Positions 7,489 to 18,469 of a DNA stretch of 64,000 nucleotides are shown here, piece by piece (position 1 is the stretch's first letter; each line of letters starts with the position of its first letter). The DNA is taken from contig JAAVFG010000044.1 of assembly GCA_014800895.1 (NCBI GenBank), positions 1 through 64,000 on the forward strand, given 5' to 3'. Origin of the DNA: Bacteroidales bacterium (GTDB lineage: Bacteria; Bacteroidota; Bacteroidia; Bacteroidales; Muribaculaceae). Below the pieces are notes generated by a model. The model was not told the origin of the DNA and did no database searches. It worked only from the letters and a program-made list of their open reading frames with translations. The translations under genes and the position numbers were made by a program.

Positions 7489-8157
7489 CTATTTTCTCTC
7501 CTCTCTCTCCTCTCTCTCCTCCGGCTCCTTCTTATCCGGAGCTTTATATATCATTATAGGGAGCTGCCAGTTGAATATCAACGTTCCGAAACGAAGCCCG
7601 ATAACGGTGACAGCACATGCAGCCTGCTGAAACACCATTGTGCCCCCTAACAATTCTATTACCCAATATACAAGACCGCCGGCTATACATGCAGTGGCAT
7701 ATATATCTTTTCGGAATATCAATGGTTCCTCATTGATTAGGATATCACGCACCACTCCGCCGAAAGCTCCCGTAATCGTACCCATTATTATCGCTCCCCA
7801 CATAGGATAGTCGGAAGCCAATGTCTTCTGAATACCGATCACGACAAAGAGAGCCAATCCGATCGCGTCAAAGATAAAGAGCAGACGGTCGTGAGAGACC
7901 AATACCTTCTGAAATACTATCACTATAATCAGGGCAGCTCCGGTCATTGCCAGATACCACGGATTCTGAAGCCAGAAAACAGGAATATCAAGAAGGACGT
8001 CTCGAAGGGTACCTCCTCCGATAGCCGTGACCAGTCCGACGATATAAGCCCCGAAAATGTCAAAATGTTTCATAGCCGCCAACCTTATACCGGAAATGGC
8101 GAAAGCAATCGTACCTATTACTTCGATGATGAATAGGAAAGTCGTGTCAAGACTCAT
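7489..8157 (-). CDS. TRIC/UPF0126 family cation channel
   Basis: The 222-residue membrane protein contains two copies of the UPF0126/TRIC repeat. The first has FAISGIRLAAMKHFDIFG and GGGTLRDVLLD; the second has MGTITGAFGGVVRDILIN. The paired glycine-rich segments followed by RD are the family signature, and bacterial members (YadS/YicG type) form trimeric cation channels with about seven membrane helices. The C-terminus ends in a charged run (KKEPEEREEREERK) encoded by CTC-rich repeats that look prone to length change. Between its start and the secA stop lies the secA terminator, so it is transcribed separately. Physiological role in this organism is not evident. Confidence 0.88.
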   Translation of the reverse strand: MSLDTTFLFIIEVIGTIAFAISGIRLAAMKHFDIFGAYIVGLVTAIGGGTLRDVLLDIPVFWLQNPWYLAMTGAALIIVIVFQKVLVSHDRLLFIFDAIGLALFVVIGIQKTLASDYPMWGAIIMGTITGAFGGVVRDILINEEPLIFRKDIYATACIAGGLVYWVIELLGGTMVFQQAACAVTVIGLRFGTLIFNWQLPIMIYKAPDKKEPEEREEREERK

Positions 8158-8200
8158 CTCTTTTTTACCTTAATCCAGATTCTTATATTATGAAATAAAT

Positions 8201-8237
8201 AAGATTGTGTATCCGAATGGCACGGATACACAATCTT
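8201..8237 (-). terminator. Intrinsic terminator of secA
   Basis: A 15-bp perfect stem (AAGATTGTGTATCCG with CGGATACACAATCTT) with a 7-nt loop lies 20 nt past the secA stop. It is followed on the minus strand by ATTTATTTCATAATAT. Confidence 0.8.
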
Positions 8238-8257
8238 ATCTTTTCTATCTCTCTAAA

Positions 8258-11200
8258 TTATGCCTGATTCTTGCCATGGCAATTCTTATACTTCTTGCCC
8301 GAACCGCAAGGACAGGGATCATTGCGACCTACCTTAGGCTCAGCCTTGACAGGTTGCTGAGGAGCTGCGGGACGGTTGACACTCTGGGCTGCCTTACGCT
8401 GCTCTGACTCGCCGGGATATGTGTCGCGGGTGGTAGAGTAATTCGCATAAGGATTATGCTGACCTGCCGTGCTGTATTCCTGACGGATCTGCCCCTGAGG
8501 CTCGGAAGAGCGACGTGCGTTTTGCTCTGCCTGAGCTTTCTCATAAGCCTCACGACGTGCCTGTGCCTTCTCCTCCTCCGCACGGCGTCGCTCTTCCTCC
8601 ATGCGCTTGCTCTCCTCATAATCGGGAACGGCAAGCTTGCCGCGCATCAAGGTAGACACCGCCTTTGAATTCATCTCCTGCACCATCTTTCTCCAAAGCT
8701 CGAAAGCCTCGATCTTATAGATCACGAGCGGATCCTTCTGCTCGTAAGAGGCATTCTGCACTGACTTGCGGAGCTCATCCATCTCGCGGAGCTGCTCCTG
8801 CCATGCAGTATCGATTGAAGAAAGAAGCACTGCTTTCTCCCATGCCTTGGTCAAGGGCTTGCAACCGTTTTCGTAACACTCCTTGATATCCGCCTGGATA
8901 TTGAACATTCGGCGTCCGTCAGTCATAGGAACGCCTACAGGTCCGGTAGCGCCACGCTCTTCCACAAACTCCTTGATGTAGGGAGCGGCTCCCTCCGCCA
9001 TCTTCTCCTTGCGGCGTGCGAGCTGCGACATAGCCGCTTCGGCGAGACGGTCGGCAATCTGGGCTGCGTCAAGCTTGGGATATTCCTCGGCTGTGAAGGG
9101 GGGCTCGATAGCGAGCACACGGTTCACTTCATTATTGAAGTCCTCATATCCCTCATAAACGCCTCCGGCGAGAGAGGTAGCCACTTCATATATCATATTA
9201 GCGATATCCGCTCCGATACGCTCACCTTTAAGGGCGTTCTGACGACGACCGTACACACCCTTACGCTGCGCGTTCATGATATCGTCATATTCCACAAGGC
9301 GCTTACGTATACCATAGTTATTCTCCTCCACGCGCTTCTGGGCATTCTCGATCGACTTGGTCACCATGCTGTTCTCAAGCATCTCGCCCTCCTTGAAGCC
9401 CATGCGGTCAAGCATCTTGACCACGCGCTCATTGGCGAAGAGACGCATTACGGTATCCTCAAACGATACGAAGAATACGGAGCTTCCGGGATCGCCCTGA
9501 CGACCTGCACGACCACGGAGCTGGCGATCGACGCGACGTGACTCATGACGCTCCGTACCGATGATGGCGAGACCGCCGGCATCCTTCACCTCCTGAGGAA
9601 GCTTGATATCCGTACCACGACCTGCCATGTTGGTGGCGATTGTAACTGTCCCCTTCTTACCTGCCTGAGCCACGATATCCGCCTCCTGCTGATGCAATTT
9701 GGCATTCAATACCTGATGAGGGATCTTGCGAAGCTTAAGCATCTTGGAAAGAAGCTCGGAAATCTCCACGGAAGTGGTGCCGACAAGTACCGGACGTCCG
9801 GCATTGACCATATCCTCCACCTCCTGGATGACGGCTGCATATTTCTCCTTCTTGGTGCGGTATACACGGTCGTTCATATCGTTACGGAGCACGGGGCGAT
9901 TGGTCGGTATCTCGATTACATCAAGCTTATAGATGTCATAGAACTCTCCCGCCTCTGTCATCGCCGTACCGGTCATACCCGCCAGCTTGCGATACATTCG
10001 GAAATAGTTCTGAAGAGTGATGGTGGCATATGTCTGTGTCGCTGCCTCTACTTTCACTCCCTCCTTAGCCTCGATAGCCTGATGCAGACCGTCGGAATAG
10101 CGGCGACCTTCCATGATACGTCCGGTCTGCTCATCCACAATCTTGATCTTATTGTCATCGATCACATATTCGATATCCTTATCGAAGAGTGTGTATGCCT
10201 TCAGAAGCTGATTCACTGTATGCACACGCTCAGCCTTCACGGCATAGTTCTGGAGGAGACGGTCTTTCTTCTCCTGCTTCTCATCTGCGGATATATCTTC
10301 ATTCTCCACTGCCGAAAGCTGGGAGGCGATATCGGGAAGGATGAAGAATTCGGGATCCTGATTATAGCCTGTCAACACCTCTATACCTTTATCGGTCAGC
10401 TCGATAGAATGGTTCTTCTCATCGATTACGAAATATAGGGGCTCCACAGCCTTGGGCATCTCGCGGTTGTTATCCTGCATATACTTGGCTTCCACCTTGA
10501 GCATAAGCTGCTTGACACCATCCTCGCTGAGATAGCGGATAAGGGGTCCATGCTTTGGAAGCGCTTTGTATACACGGAAGAGTGCGAGGCCGCCCTCCTC
10601 ATACTCGCCGTTTGATATCTTCTCTTTTGCCTCGAGAAGAAGTGACTGGGCGAGCTTGCGCTGTGCGTTGACAAGTTTCTCGACATTGGGCTTGAAGTCG
10701 TTGAACATCTGGTCGTCACCCTTGGGCACAGGTCCGGAGATAATCAACGGCGTACGCGCATCATCAATAAGGACAGAGTCTACCTCATCGACGATGGCAT
10801 AATAATGGTCGTCGCGCTGCACGAGATCCTCGGTGCGTGTCGCCATATTGTCACGAAGGTAGTCGAAGCCGAACTCATTGTTAGTTCCGAAGGTGATATC
10901 GGAGCGGTATGCCTTGCGGCGCTCGGGAGAGTTAGGCTCCGTCTTGTCGATACAGTCTACGGTCAGACCATGGAACTGATACAACGGACCCATCCACTCG
11001 GAGTCACGTTTTGCAAGGTAATCGTTGACTGTCACGATATGCACGCCTTCGCCTGTGAGGGCGTTGAGGAATACCGGAAGCGTTGCCACAAGGGTCTTAC
11101 CTTCACCGGTAGCCATCTCGGCAATGCTGTTGGTCACCTTACCTTTATTCATGATGCCGTGAAGCACCATTCCTCCGATGAGCTGCACATCATAGTGGCA

Positions 11201-11710
11201 CATATCCCATTTCATGAGATTGCCGCCGGCGAGCCATTCGGTCTTATATATCGCTTTATCTCCTTCGATCTTCACGAAGTCCTTACCTGCCGCCGCAAGC
11301 TCACGGTCGGCATCGGTGGCTGTAACCTCGATTGTGTCGTTATCCTTGAATCGGCGTGCGGTCTCCTTGATGATGGCGAACACCTCGGGAAGCGCCGCGT
11401 CAAGATCGCGCGCATACTGATCATACATCTCCTCCTTGAGGTCGTCGATCTTCTTCCATAGAGGCTCGCGCTTATCATAATCAAGAGTCTCGATCTCCTT
11501 GCGGATATCAGCCATCTGCTGCTTGTATTCATCCCCCTTGCCGCGGATGTTTGCCTTGATGGTAGTGATGCGGTCGCGGAGCTCGTCATGGCTTATATCC
11601 TTGATCTGCTCTGAGATAGGATTGATTTCATTGTTAAGACGGTCCCAGAGGGGGCGCACGGCGCGCTCTGACTGATCGCCGAAAATTTTCTTAAAAAGTT
11701 TGGATATCAT
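8258..11710 (-). CDS. secA: Preprotein translocase ATPase SecA
   Basis: The 1150-residue protein is the motor that drives unfolded preproteins through SecYEG. Visible features are Walker A ([13 protein letters not shown], about residue 200), the DEAD-like box [15 protein letters not shown], the motif GTDIKLP after [25 protein letters not shown], and a C-terminal zinc-binding SEC-C motif ([14 protein letters not shown]) on a Gln/Arg-rich linker. Length is typical for Bacteroidota, which carry an insertion in the N-terminal half. It lies downstream of asnS-DUF4105-AP-like genes on the same strand, with a 111-nt gap to the nearest, and ends at a strong terminator. Confidence 0.98.
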   Translation of the reverse strand: MISKLFKKIFGDQSERAVRPLWDRLNNEINPISEQIKDISHDELRDRITTIKANIRGKGDEYKQQMADIRKEIETLDYDKREPLWKKIDDLKEEMYDQYARDLDAALPEVFAIIKETARRFKDNDTIEVTATDADRELAAAGKDFVKIEGDKAIYKTEWLAGGNLMKWDMCHYDVQLIGGMVLHGIMNKGKVTNSIAEMATGEGKTLVATLPVFLNALTGEGVHIVTVNDYLAKRDSEWMGPLYQFHGLTVDCIDKTEPNSPERRKAYRSDITFGTNNEFGFDYLRDNMATRTEDLVQRDDHYYAIVDEVDSVLIDDARTPLIISGPVPKGDDQMFNDFKPNVEKLVNAQRKLAQSLLLEAKEKISNGEYEEGGLALFRVYKALPKHGPLIRYLSEDGVKQLMLKVEAKYMQDNNREMPKAVEPLYFVIDEKNHSIELTDKGIEVLTGYNQDPEFFILPDIASQLSAVENEDISADEKQEKKDRLLQNYAVKAERVHTVNQLLKAYTLFDKDIEYVIDDNKIKIVDEQTGRIMEGRRYSDGLHQAIEAKEGVKVEAATQTYATITLQNYFRMYRKLAGMTGTAMTEAGEFYDIYKLDVIEIPTNRPVLRNDMNDRVYRTKKEKYAAVIQEVEDMVNAGRPVLVGTTSVEISELLSKMLKLRKIPHQVLNAKLHQQEADIVAQAGKKGTVTIATNMAGRGTDIKLPQEVKDAGGLAIIGTERHESRRVDRQLRGRAGRQGDPGSSVFFVSFEDTVMRLFANERVVKMLDRMGFKEGEMLENSMVTKSIENAQKRVEENNYGIRKRLVEYDDIMNAQRKGVYGRRQNALKGERIGADIANMIYEVATSLAGGVYEGYEDFNNEVNRVLAIEPPFTAEEYPKLDAAQIADRLAEAAMSQLARRKEKMAEGAAPYIKEFVEERGATGPVGVPMTDGRRMFNIQADIKECYENGCKPLTKAWEKAVLLSSIDTAWQEQLREMDELRKSVQNASYEQKDPLVIYKIEAFELWRKMVQEMNSKAVSTLMRGKLAVPDYEESKRMEEERRRAEEEKAQARREAYEKAQAEQNARRSSEPQGQIRQEYSTAGQHNPYANYSTTRDTYPGESEQRKAAQSVNRPAAPQQPVKAEPKVGRNDPCPCGSGKKYKNCHGKNQA

Positions 11711-11821
11711 TGGGTTTGGTTTTGTAGCTGGATTTCTCCGTCAGTTTTCATCATTTACGGAGCATTTTGAATTTTTCTATCTTTCTCTCTATTTAGTCTC
11801 CTCCGCTGCTGACTCAAAAAA

Positions 11822-13405
11822 TCAATTATTGATCAGCAAGGGCTTGGAGACCGCACCATTCGGGCTGCGTATTCTCAGAATACCGGCTACCGTCGGTGCA
11901 AGCACTGTAGCATCTACGGGAGTGGATATTACCTGCGCCTTTACATCGGGAGCCAATATGAAGGCGGGAGTTAAGACGGGTGTTTCACGCACCGTGTGAG
12001 TCACGGGAGTGTATTCCGTGTCATCTGTCACTGTCCATCCGGGACTGAAGGCGACCACTATGTCCCCTCCCGTTTTCGGATCGATCGAGAGACGCAGACT
12101 CTCCTCCTCGGATGTGCGCGGAGATAAGATCTCATCTATGGTGTAAGCATCAGCGATCCCGCTCATCTTCATCAGGAATGAACGCGCATCAGCTATAACC
12201 TCATTCAGTCTGAGGTTTTTCTGCTCTATCAGATTATGATTGAAATAGACTTGTCCGGACTTGAAGGCATCTACATACCGGTCGTTGCCATACTGTGCTG
12301 ACAGATATGAATTAAGCAGCGAGACAGCTCTCTTTACCGAGAAGTCTCCTCCCGGCAGACGGTATCTCCTCTCTTCAAGCACTGCATCGTCATAGTAGCC
12401 GGTGGAGCTAAGCCATATCATGGTATTGTCTGCCCCGACATAACGGTTGATGGCTTCGAAGAGACGTCCCAATTCCTTATCAAGTCGCAGATAGGCATCG
12501 GTCAGTTCGGCTCTCGGGTCGCCGTCCTTCACATATTTGTAGGGAGCGACGGTATAACCCAGATTGAGCATATCTATTGCCTGCCCTCCCTGCCCGACAT
12601 TCATAGTGCGGAGACATTCTATCGCCACATCCGTCACCTCCCTGTTTGCCAAGGGAGTGCCGGCAAAGCGAATGTAGACATTACGGTCGCTCTTGGGGAA
12701 TGTATGGCGGAAGGGGGCGGCTGCCTTATGCTTCGGAAGTCCGGGCATCTTGTCGGGAGCCATCGAGGGACGCCACTGCATCGTATCGATCCGGGCAGAT
12801 AGGGATGAGGAGTAGTTACGGCTGCTTACCGCTGAGGGCAATGACCCGTAATATCCGGAAGTAGCCCAGTTGCCGTTGGTATTGTTGATCCAGAAAGCTC
12901 CGCTACCGGCATGACCCGCCATGATGACCGACTGCTGGGGATCGCTGCTGAAAGCATATACCTGACCCAATCCGGCGCCGTTTACCGTCAACTCATCGGA
13001 GATAGTGGTGAGTCGCAGTTTGTCGGGCGTGTAGGAGTCATTGGTGAAATTTCCTAATGTCTTGGAGTCGGCAAGCGCTGGGGTGATCTTCTTGTCGGCG
13101 TTGTCATAGATCAGTGCTGCCGGCACACCGTTCTCTGAGGGGTACGCGCCGGTATAGAGCATTGCCGTGGCATTGGCGGCATCAAGTTTCTTAACCTTGA
13201 AGTCTACATCGCGCAGATACATCCCCTCTTTCATCAGCTTGCGGAAACCGCTTTCGCCGAAGTAGTCGCGGAGAAATTCTATATAGTCGGTGCGCATCTG
13301 GTCCACGACGATACCGACCACGAGCTTAGGACGCCCGGGCGCGGTCTGCGCCAGGACGTTGAGCGTGACAAGTCCGCATAGGACAGTGGTGACCAACTTT
13401 TTCAT
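11822..13405 (-). CDS. Alkaline phosphatase-fold protein, probably catalytically degenerate
   Basis: The 527-residue protein has a signal peptide (MKKLVTTVLCGLVTLNVLAQ) and the alkaline phosphatase/nucleotide pyrophosphatase fold. The first metal-binding Asp is kept in GIVVDQMRTDY. However, the nucleophile segment, normally T-x-P-N-H ahead of TGxYPxxHG, reads AANATAMLYTGAYPSENGV, with Ala at the Thr position and no His. The usual DHG motif is replaced by IWLSSTGYYDDA. On these grounds it may be a pseudoenzyme or bind substrate without classical two-metal chemistry. The start overlaps the stop of the upstream DUF4105 gene by 4 nt, so the two are coupled. Family is clear; activity is doubtful. 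Confidence 0.8.
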   Translation of the reverse strand: MKKLVTTVLCGLVTLNVLAQTAPGRPKLVVGIVVDQMRTDYIEFLRDYFGESGFRKLMKEGMYLRDVDFKVKKLDAANATAMLYTGAYPSENGVPAALIYDNADKKITPALADSKTLGNFTNDSYTPDKLRLTTISDELTVNGAGLGQVYAFSSDPQQSVIMAGHAGSGAFWINNTNGNWATSGYYGSLPSAVSSRNYSSSLSARIDTMQWRPSMAPDKMPGLPKHKAAAPFRHTFPKSDRNVYIRFAGTPLANREVTDVAIECLRTMNVGQGGQAIDMLNLGYTVAPYKYVKDGDPRAELTDAYLRLDKELGRLFEAINRYVGADNTMIWLSSTGYYDDAVLEERRYRLPGGDFSVKRAVSLLNSYLSAQYGNDRYVDAFKSGQVYFNHNLIEQKNLRLNEVIADARSFLMKMSGIADAYTIDEILSPRTSEEESLRLSIDPKTGGDIVVAFSPGWTVTDDTEYTPVTHTVRETPVLTPAFILAPDVKAQVISTPVDATVLAPTVAGILRIRSPNGAVSKPLLINN

Positions 13406-14688
13406 TTTCTTCTTTTTCCTGTTGTCTGACTCTTCCTGGTCGCTTTCCGCGCTGTCGGAAGGGTCTTACTCATATTAAACGTTTTTTCCCCTTTATTATT
13501 GAATGAATAATTTTTTGGGGCGATTGTAGCGAAAGTGACCGCTAACATCAGTGTTATCCCCATCAGCGGGAAGAATGCCGCATTGGCGCTCTGCAGCTGG
13601 AAGGACCACACACAGAAGAGAGAGATCAGCACCACTATGTTGTAATAGCTCACGGCGTATGACACTCCTCTCAATTTCCGGCTCCAGATAGTGAAGGCTA
13701 TAAGAAGCTGCAGCGGGTTGAGCCAAAGTATCAGAACATTAGGCGATGTGGCTTCATGCACTGAGATGAATACCAGAAATGTCACGAGACATCCAGCCAG
13801 TCCGGTCAGTCCGAACCATAGTGAATATATCCATCTTGCCAGCCTCCCTCTTATCCACATCCATAATGATATGGCGAAGGTGATTGAAAATAGTAGCCAG
13901 GAGAGGGTAAGCGGCGTGAGATACCATGGTGTGGGAGGCAACGAAGCATTAGCTACGCCTTGATTGAGCACTCTGCTTGCCTTTACCAATGGTCTGCCGT
14001 CGGCAAAACGCGCCTCATCCGCTTTCGCCGCCATCTCTATGGGGACAAACATCTCCTCCTTCCCCCCTATCGGGATATCTATTCCGGAACCTAACGCTAA
14101 ATCTATACCGAACTGATACCACGGATAGGCTTTGTGATAGCTTCGCATCTCATTACGGAAGGTGCCGTATTTGATATTGTCAGGATAGACTACCGGCGCG
14201 CCGGCTACCGAATCGATACGGTCTACTATACGCGTGGCGCAATTATCACGCACATAATTGTAACGGTAAGTACGGTTCTCCGGTTTACCTTCCTCCAGGA
14301 GCATCTCATAGAGACGGACTGCCTGCTCGTCAGTAAGGTTGAGATCCTGCTCTATCACCTTCCTTCCCGTGTCGATATATTCCGGCATGAAATATTCGAA
14401 AGGATAGCCGGCAAGCATATAGTCGGTCTCCCCTTTCACAAAGCGGTAGATGAAATTGGGGGCATTGAAGTCAAATACCCCGTAATTCCAGGCGGTGTCT
14501 ATCTGCTGACCTTTATATATTCCCCTTACTCTCAGCGCCTCATGACCGCAAAGTTCGTAGACCTCGCTTCCCGGAGCGCATGTGATAAGACTGACAACAA
14601 CCGAATCCCGCCTCTCGGCTCCTCCCATGCATGGAGCGAAAAGCAGGATCAGGGTTATTGTCAGTATATATCTGCAGATCTTGTTCAA
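13402..14688 (-). CDS. DUF4105 membrane protein
   Basis: The 428-residue protein starts with a signal sequence. It then has a DUF4105 (Lnb N-terminal-like periplasmic) domain: ITCAPGSEVYELCGHEALRV, WNYGVFDFNAPNFIYRF and YNYVRDNCATRIVDRI. The conserved Cys, His, Asn and Cys positions suggest a papain-like fold, but function is unproven. The second half (about residues 255-400) contains several hydrophobic helices and ends in a basic tail (ARKATRKSQTTGKRRK). It is 22 nt from asnS upstream and overlaps the AP-fold gene downstream by 4 nt, so the three genes probably form one transcript. Confidence 0.85.
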   Translation of the reverse strand: MNKICRYILTITLILLFAPCMGGAERRDSVVVSLITCAPGSEVYELCGHEALRVRGIYKGQQIDTAWNYGVFDFNAPNFIYRFVKGETDYMLAGYPFEYFMPEYIDTGRKVIEQDLNLTDEQAVRLYEMLLEEGKPENRTYRYNYVRDNCATRIVDRIDSVAGAPVVYPDNIKYGTFRNEMRSYHKAYPWYQFGIDLALGSGIDIPIGGKEEMFVPIEMAAKADEARFADGRPLVKASRVLNQGVANASLPPTPWYLTPLTLSWLLFSITFAISLWMWIRGRLARWIYSLWFGLTGLAGCLVTFLVFISVHEATSPNVLILWLNPLQLLIAFTIWSRKLRGVSYAVSYYNIVVLISLFCVWSFQLQSANAAFFPLMGITLMLAVTFATIAPKNYSFNNKGEKTFNMSKTLPTARKATRKSQTTGKRRK

Positions 14689-14710
14689 ATTTCAAAGATC
14701 TTATTCAGTT

Positions 14711-16108
14711 TTAATATTCGCAGTTTTTCGGATAGCGGGGGAAAGGTATTACATCGCGTATATTCTGCATGCCGGTCACGAAGAGCACGAGTCGCTCGAA
14801 TCCGAGTCCGAATCCGCTGTGAGGCACACTACCGAACTTACGGGTATCAAGATACCAATCCATACCTGTCAGACCAAGCTCTTTCACACGGTTAGAGAGT
14901 TTCTCATAACTCTCCTCACGCTGCGAGCCGCCGATAATCTCGCCGATTTTCGGGAAGAGGACATCCATTGCACGGACAGTCTTGCCGTCGTCGTTGAGCT
15001 TCATATAGAATGCCTTGATCTCCTTCGGATAGTCGGTAAGGATCACCGGACGCTTGAAATGTTCCTCCACAAGATAACGTTCATGCTCCGAAGCGAGGTC
15101 AACACCCCAATATACCGGGAATTCAAACTTCTTGCCGCTCTGCTCGAGAATCTTGATACCCTCTGTGTAAGGGAGACGCACAAAGTCGTTCTCCACCACG
15201 AATTTCAAGCGCTCCACAAGGTCTTTATCAAAATGCTCCTGAAGGAAGAGGATATCATCCTTGCAGTTATCGAGAGCGTAATTGATACAGTATTTGATAA
15301 ATTCCTCGGCGATATCCATATTCTCATCTATCTCCGCGAAAGCTATCTCAGGCTCGATCATCCAGAACTCCGAGAGATGACGGGGAGTGTTGGAGTTTTC
15401 GGCACGGAAGGTAGGTCCGAAAGTATAGATAGCCCCTAAGGATGTAGCGCCGAGCTCTCCTTCGAGCTGACCGGAAACTGTGAGGGATGCTTGCTTTCCG
15501 AAGAAGTCCTCGCTGTAATCCACTGTGCCGTCCTCCTTCTTGGGGAGCTCCTCAAGGGGGAGTGTGGTGACCTGGAACATCGCGCCCGCGCCCTCTGCAT
15601 CGGATGCGGTGATAAGGGGTGTATGGAAATAATAGAATCCTTTTTCTGTAAAGAATTTATGCACGGCGTAAGCCAACGCGGCACGCACGCGGAATACGGC
15701 GCCGAAAGTGTTGGTGCGGGGACGGAGATGTGCTATCTCTCTAAGAAACTCCAGGGAGTGTCCCTTCTTCTGAAGAGGATATTCCTCGGGATTGGCAGTG
15801 CCATACACTTCAAGCTCGTCCGCCTGTACCTCCACGCTCTGTCCCTTTCCCTGCGACTCCACGAGCTGACCCTGCACATGGATGCTGGAGCCGGTAGTGA
15901 TAGGTTTGAGAGCCTCGTCGTCAAATTTTGCGAGATCGAGGACAATCTGGAGATTATTGATTGTTGATCCGTCGTTGAGAGCCACAAACTGTACATACTT
16001 GTTACCACGGCGGGATCTTACCCAACCTTTCACATCTACCTCCTGCCCTACATATTTCGCAGGGTCTTTAAGGAGGTCGGCGATGCGCACACGACGTATT
16101 TCTTTCAT
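14711..16108 (-). CDS. asnS: Asparaginyl-tRNA synthetase
   Basis: The 465-residue class IIb synthetase charges tRNA-Asn. The N-terminal OB-fold is seen in [22 protein letters not shown]. Class II motif 2 is [22 protein letters not shown], and motif 3 is [27 protein letters not shown]. The ending ([10 protein letters not shown]) is characteristic of AsnRS. Length is normal. It starts a run of three same-strand genes. Confidence 0.97.
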   Translation of the reverse strand: MKEIRRVRIADLLKDPAKYVGQEVDVKGWVRSRRGNKYVQFVALNDGSTINNLQIVLDLAKFDDEALKPITTGSSIHVQGQLVESQGKGQSVEVQADELEVYGTANPEEYPLQKKGHSLEFLREIAHLRPRTNTFGAVFRVRAALAYAVHKFFTEKGFYYFHTPLITASDAEGAGAMFQVTTLPLEELPKKEDGTVDYSEDFFGKQASLTVSGQLEGELGATSLGAIYTFGPTFRAENSNTPRHLSEFWMIEPEIAFAEIDENMDIAEEFIKYCINYALDNCKDDILFLQEHFDKDLVERLKFVVENDFVRLPYTEGIKILEQSGKKFEFPVYWGVDLASEHERYLVEEHFKRPVILTDYPKEIKAFYMKLNDDGKTVRAMDVLFPKIGEIIGGSQREESYEKLSNRVKELGLTGMDWYLDTRKFGSVPHSGFGLGFERLVLFVTGMQNIRDVIPFPRYPKNCEY

Positions 16109-16207
16109 TTCCTGTCTTTTATTTGGAATGCCGGAAAGGCATCCCTCTCCGGCACGGTTATGATTACTATTTCTTTTCTCTTCTATTCCATCAGAAGTAT
16201 CTCCTGA

Positions 16208-17686
16208 TTACTCGAAGCTTCCCATACGCAGATAGTTGACCTCCTCCTGTGTGAGATAACGCCAGCGTCCGCGTGGAAGATTCTTCTTGGTCAGACCTGC
16301 GAAGTAAACGCGGTCAAGCTTGGTGACGCGATATCCGAGACTCTCGAAGATACGGCGCACGATACGGTTGCGTCCGCTATGTATCTCGATACCTGCCTGG
16401 TTGCGGTCGGTGTCAGAAACATAGCTGATGGCGTCTGCATGTATCTCGCCATCCTCAAGCTCTATACCGTCGGCGATACGCTGCATATCCTCTTCGGCGA
16501 TATCGCGGTCGGTCCATACATGATAGATCTTCTTCTTCACATATTTGGGGTGTGTGAGCTTGGAGGCGAGATCGCCGTCGTTTGTAAGAAGGAGCACACC
16601 GGTAGTGTTGCGGTCGAGACGTCCTACGGGATAGATTCTCTCGCGGGTAGCGCCTTTCACGATATCAAGCACTGTAGTGCGGCCGTTGGGATCGTCGCTT
16701 GTTGTGACGCAATCCTTGGGCTTATTGAGAAGCACATAGCATTTGCGCTCCGGAGTCACTACCTTCTCATCGAATTCCACCACGTCATCGCGTGAAATCT
16801 TTGTACCGAGTTCGGTGACTACCTCGCCGTTTACCTTTACTTTTCCGCTTGTGATATATTCATCCGCCTCACGACGTGAACAGATGCCGGCATTTGCCAT
16901 ATATTTATTCAGACGCACCTGTTCGTTGGGATCGATATCCTCGAGCACGTAGTCGATCTGTTTGGGACGGGGAGTGAATTTCATACCGCCCTGGTTGCGG
17001 TTGTAGCCCCCCTGGTTGCGGTTCTGACCGGGACGGTTGAAGCCGCCCTGCTGACGATTGTTGTAGCCGCCCTGCTGACGGTTGCCGTAGCCGCCCTGCT
17101 GACGCTGCGCGCCGTAACCGCCCTGCTGACGGTTGCCATAACCACCCTGCTGACGCTGCGCGCCGTAGCCGTTCTGCTGACGGTTATAGCCGCCCTGCTG
17201 ACGCTGCGCGCCGTAGCCGTTCTGCTGACGGGGTGTATAGCCGCCCTCCTGATTGTTCTGGCGGTTGTAGCCCTGAGTGCGCTGCTGACCGTAGCCATCC
17301 TGCTGGCGGGGAGTGTAGCCACCCTCCTGATTGTTTTGGCGGTTGTAGCCCTGTGTGCGCTGCTGACCGTAACCGTTCTGCTGACGGTTATAGCCCTGTG
17401 TGCGCTGCTGACCGTAGCCGTTCTGCTGACGGTTATAGCCGCCCTGCTGACCATACCCCTGCTGACGCTGCTGGCCGTAGCCATTCTGCGGACGGTTATA
17501 GCCATAATTTCTTTGCTGGTAATTGTTCTGACCTTGCTCGCCCGCTGCAGAAGCAGAAGAGCTGCGCATGGAATCGGAAGGGTAATTTACCTTCTCGTAG
17601 CGAGTTTGATTTTCTGTGGCATCAGATTGTGAAGACATTCCCGTGCTAATACGGGGACGTTTTGGTTTCTTTGCTTCTTCCATCAT
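16208..17686 (-). CDS. RsuA/RluB-family pseudouridine synthase with long repetitive N-terminus
   Basis: The C-terminal half is a normal ribosomal large-subunit pseudouridine synthase. An S4 domain (VRLNKYMANAGICSRREADEYI, about residues 258-280) precedes the catalytic domain with GRLDRNTTGVLLLTNDGDL, where the Asp is catalytic, and ends with VYFAGLTKKNLPRGRWRYL. The first ~245 residues are a low-complexity region of tandem GYGQQR, GYNRQQ and QQGGYG units, rich in Gly, Gln, Asn, Tyr and Arg, like disordered RNA-binding or phase-separating tails. DNA-level repetition (CTGCTGACGGTT-type units) makes its length likely to vary between strains. A full promoter lies at 17834-17864 with a leader of about 140 nt. 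Confidence 0.92.
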   Translation of the reverse strand: MMEEAKKPKRPRISTGMSSQSDATENQTRYEKVNYPSDSMRSSSASAAGEQGQNNYQQRNYGYNRPQNGYGQQRQQGYGQQGGYNRQQNGYGQQRTQGYNRQQNGYGQQRTQGYNRQNNQEGGYTPRQQDGYGQQRTQGYNRQNNQEGGYTPRQQNGYGAQRQQGGYNRQQNGYGAQRQQGGYGNRQQGGYGAQRQQGGYGNRQQGGYNNRQQGGFNRPGQNRNQGGYNRNQGGMKFTPRPKQIDYVLEDIDPNEQVRLNKYMANAGICSRREADEYITSGKVKVNGEVVTELGTKISRDDVVEFDEKVVTPERKCYVLLNKPKDCVTTSDDPNGRTTVLDIVKGATRERIYPVGRLDRNTTGVLLLTNDGDLASKLTHPKYVKKKIYHVWTDRDIAEEDMQRIADGIELEDGEIHADAISYVSDTDRNQAGIEIHSGRNRIVRRIFESLGYRVTKLDRVYFAGLTKKNLPRGRWRYLTQEEVNYLRMGSFE

Positions 17687-17833
17687 TAGTATTACTTAGT
17701 TTTGATATGCACCTGAGCATCGCTGCCCTTTGCCAATTAGTTTTTCATTAACACTTTCTATCTTGATCAAGCTTTAAATATAATTAGCAGTCTTTATAAA
17801 TAAAATGCTATAGTAAATTTAGGCTTTCGTCTG

Positions 17834-17864
17834 CAAATGTAATCATTTTTAATGAGATTACAAA
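17834..17864 (-). promoter_or_regulatory. Promoter of the RluB-like gene
   Basis: On the minus strand TTTG (17861-17864), a 19-bp spacer and TACATTTG (17834-17841) match the Bacteroidota promoter. Transcription would start near 17827, leaving a leader of about 140 nt. The first copy of a 16-bp direct repeat overlaps the -33 element. Confidence 0.7.
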
Positions 17865-17897
17865 ATATCGCTTTTACTGATATTACAAAATATCGCT
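17857..17897 (+). repeat. 16-bp direct repeat at the RluB-like promoter
   Basis: ATTACAAAATATCGCT occurs at 17857-17872 and 17882-17897, start to start 25 bp. One copy covers the -33 box and the other lies just upstream. The spacing of about 2.5 helical turns could suit a dimeric regulator, but no regulator is known. Confidence 0.6.
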
Positions 17898-18469
17898 GCC
17901 GATTCCCTCTCCTACTGTTCTACGCTCATACAAGGACATGCAAGTTCGTATGTCAGTCGCGGAGAGCCCATGATTTGACAGCAGAACAGAACAATTCGGA
18001 TGACCGCCACGGAAAATCTTTGTCTTGACCAGAGAACAGGGAATTGTCGGCGCACTGGGGGCTGGAGCCTCCCGGCTTCCGCTAAATTTTGAGGGCTCGA
18101 TGCCCGAAGAAATTTAAACATATATGATTTTATCGATAAAAATAATATCACAGATTTTTCAGAGATTGGCGCAGATGCCTCACAGATATTTAGATCTTTA
18201 CATATCGCTATGGGATGTTTAATCCTTAAAAGGATTGGGATTCAGCACAGATACCATCCGGATGTATGTCACGATGAACTTTTGTTATAACAGTAGAAGA
18301 CTGCCCTACATTCAAAAAAATACTGTCCTCCTGTCCTCCTGTCAAAAAACTACTTTCCTACTGTCTAAAACGGAGAATCAAAAGCCGCAAAGTTAATTTA
18401 TGTTAATTTAGAAAATATTTTTATGTTATATAGCATTGTTTTGAAAAATATTTTATAATTTTGCAGTGA

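Noticed and set aside
9545-10438. 297-codon open frame antisense to secA
   Set aside because: It lies entirely inside the coding sequence of secA on the other strand and has no recognisable motif; long antisense frames are common over biased genes.
17233-17649. Open frames rich in Cys/Ala opposite the RluB-like repeat region
   Set aside because: They only reflect the tandem DNA repeats read in other frames.
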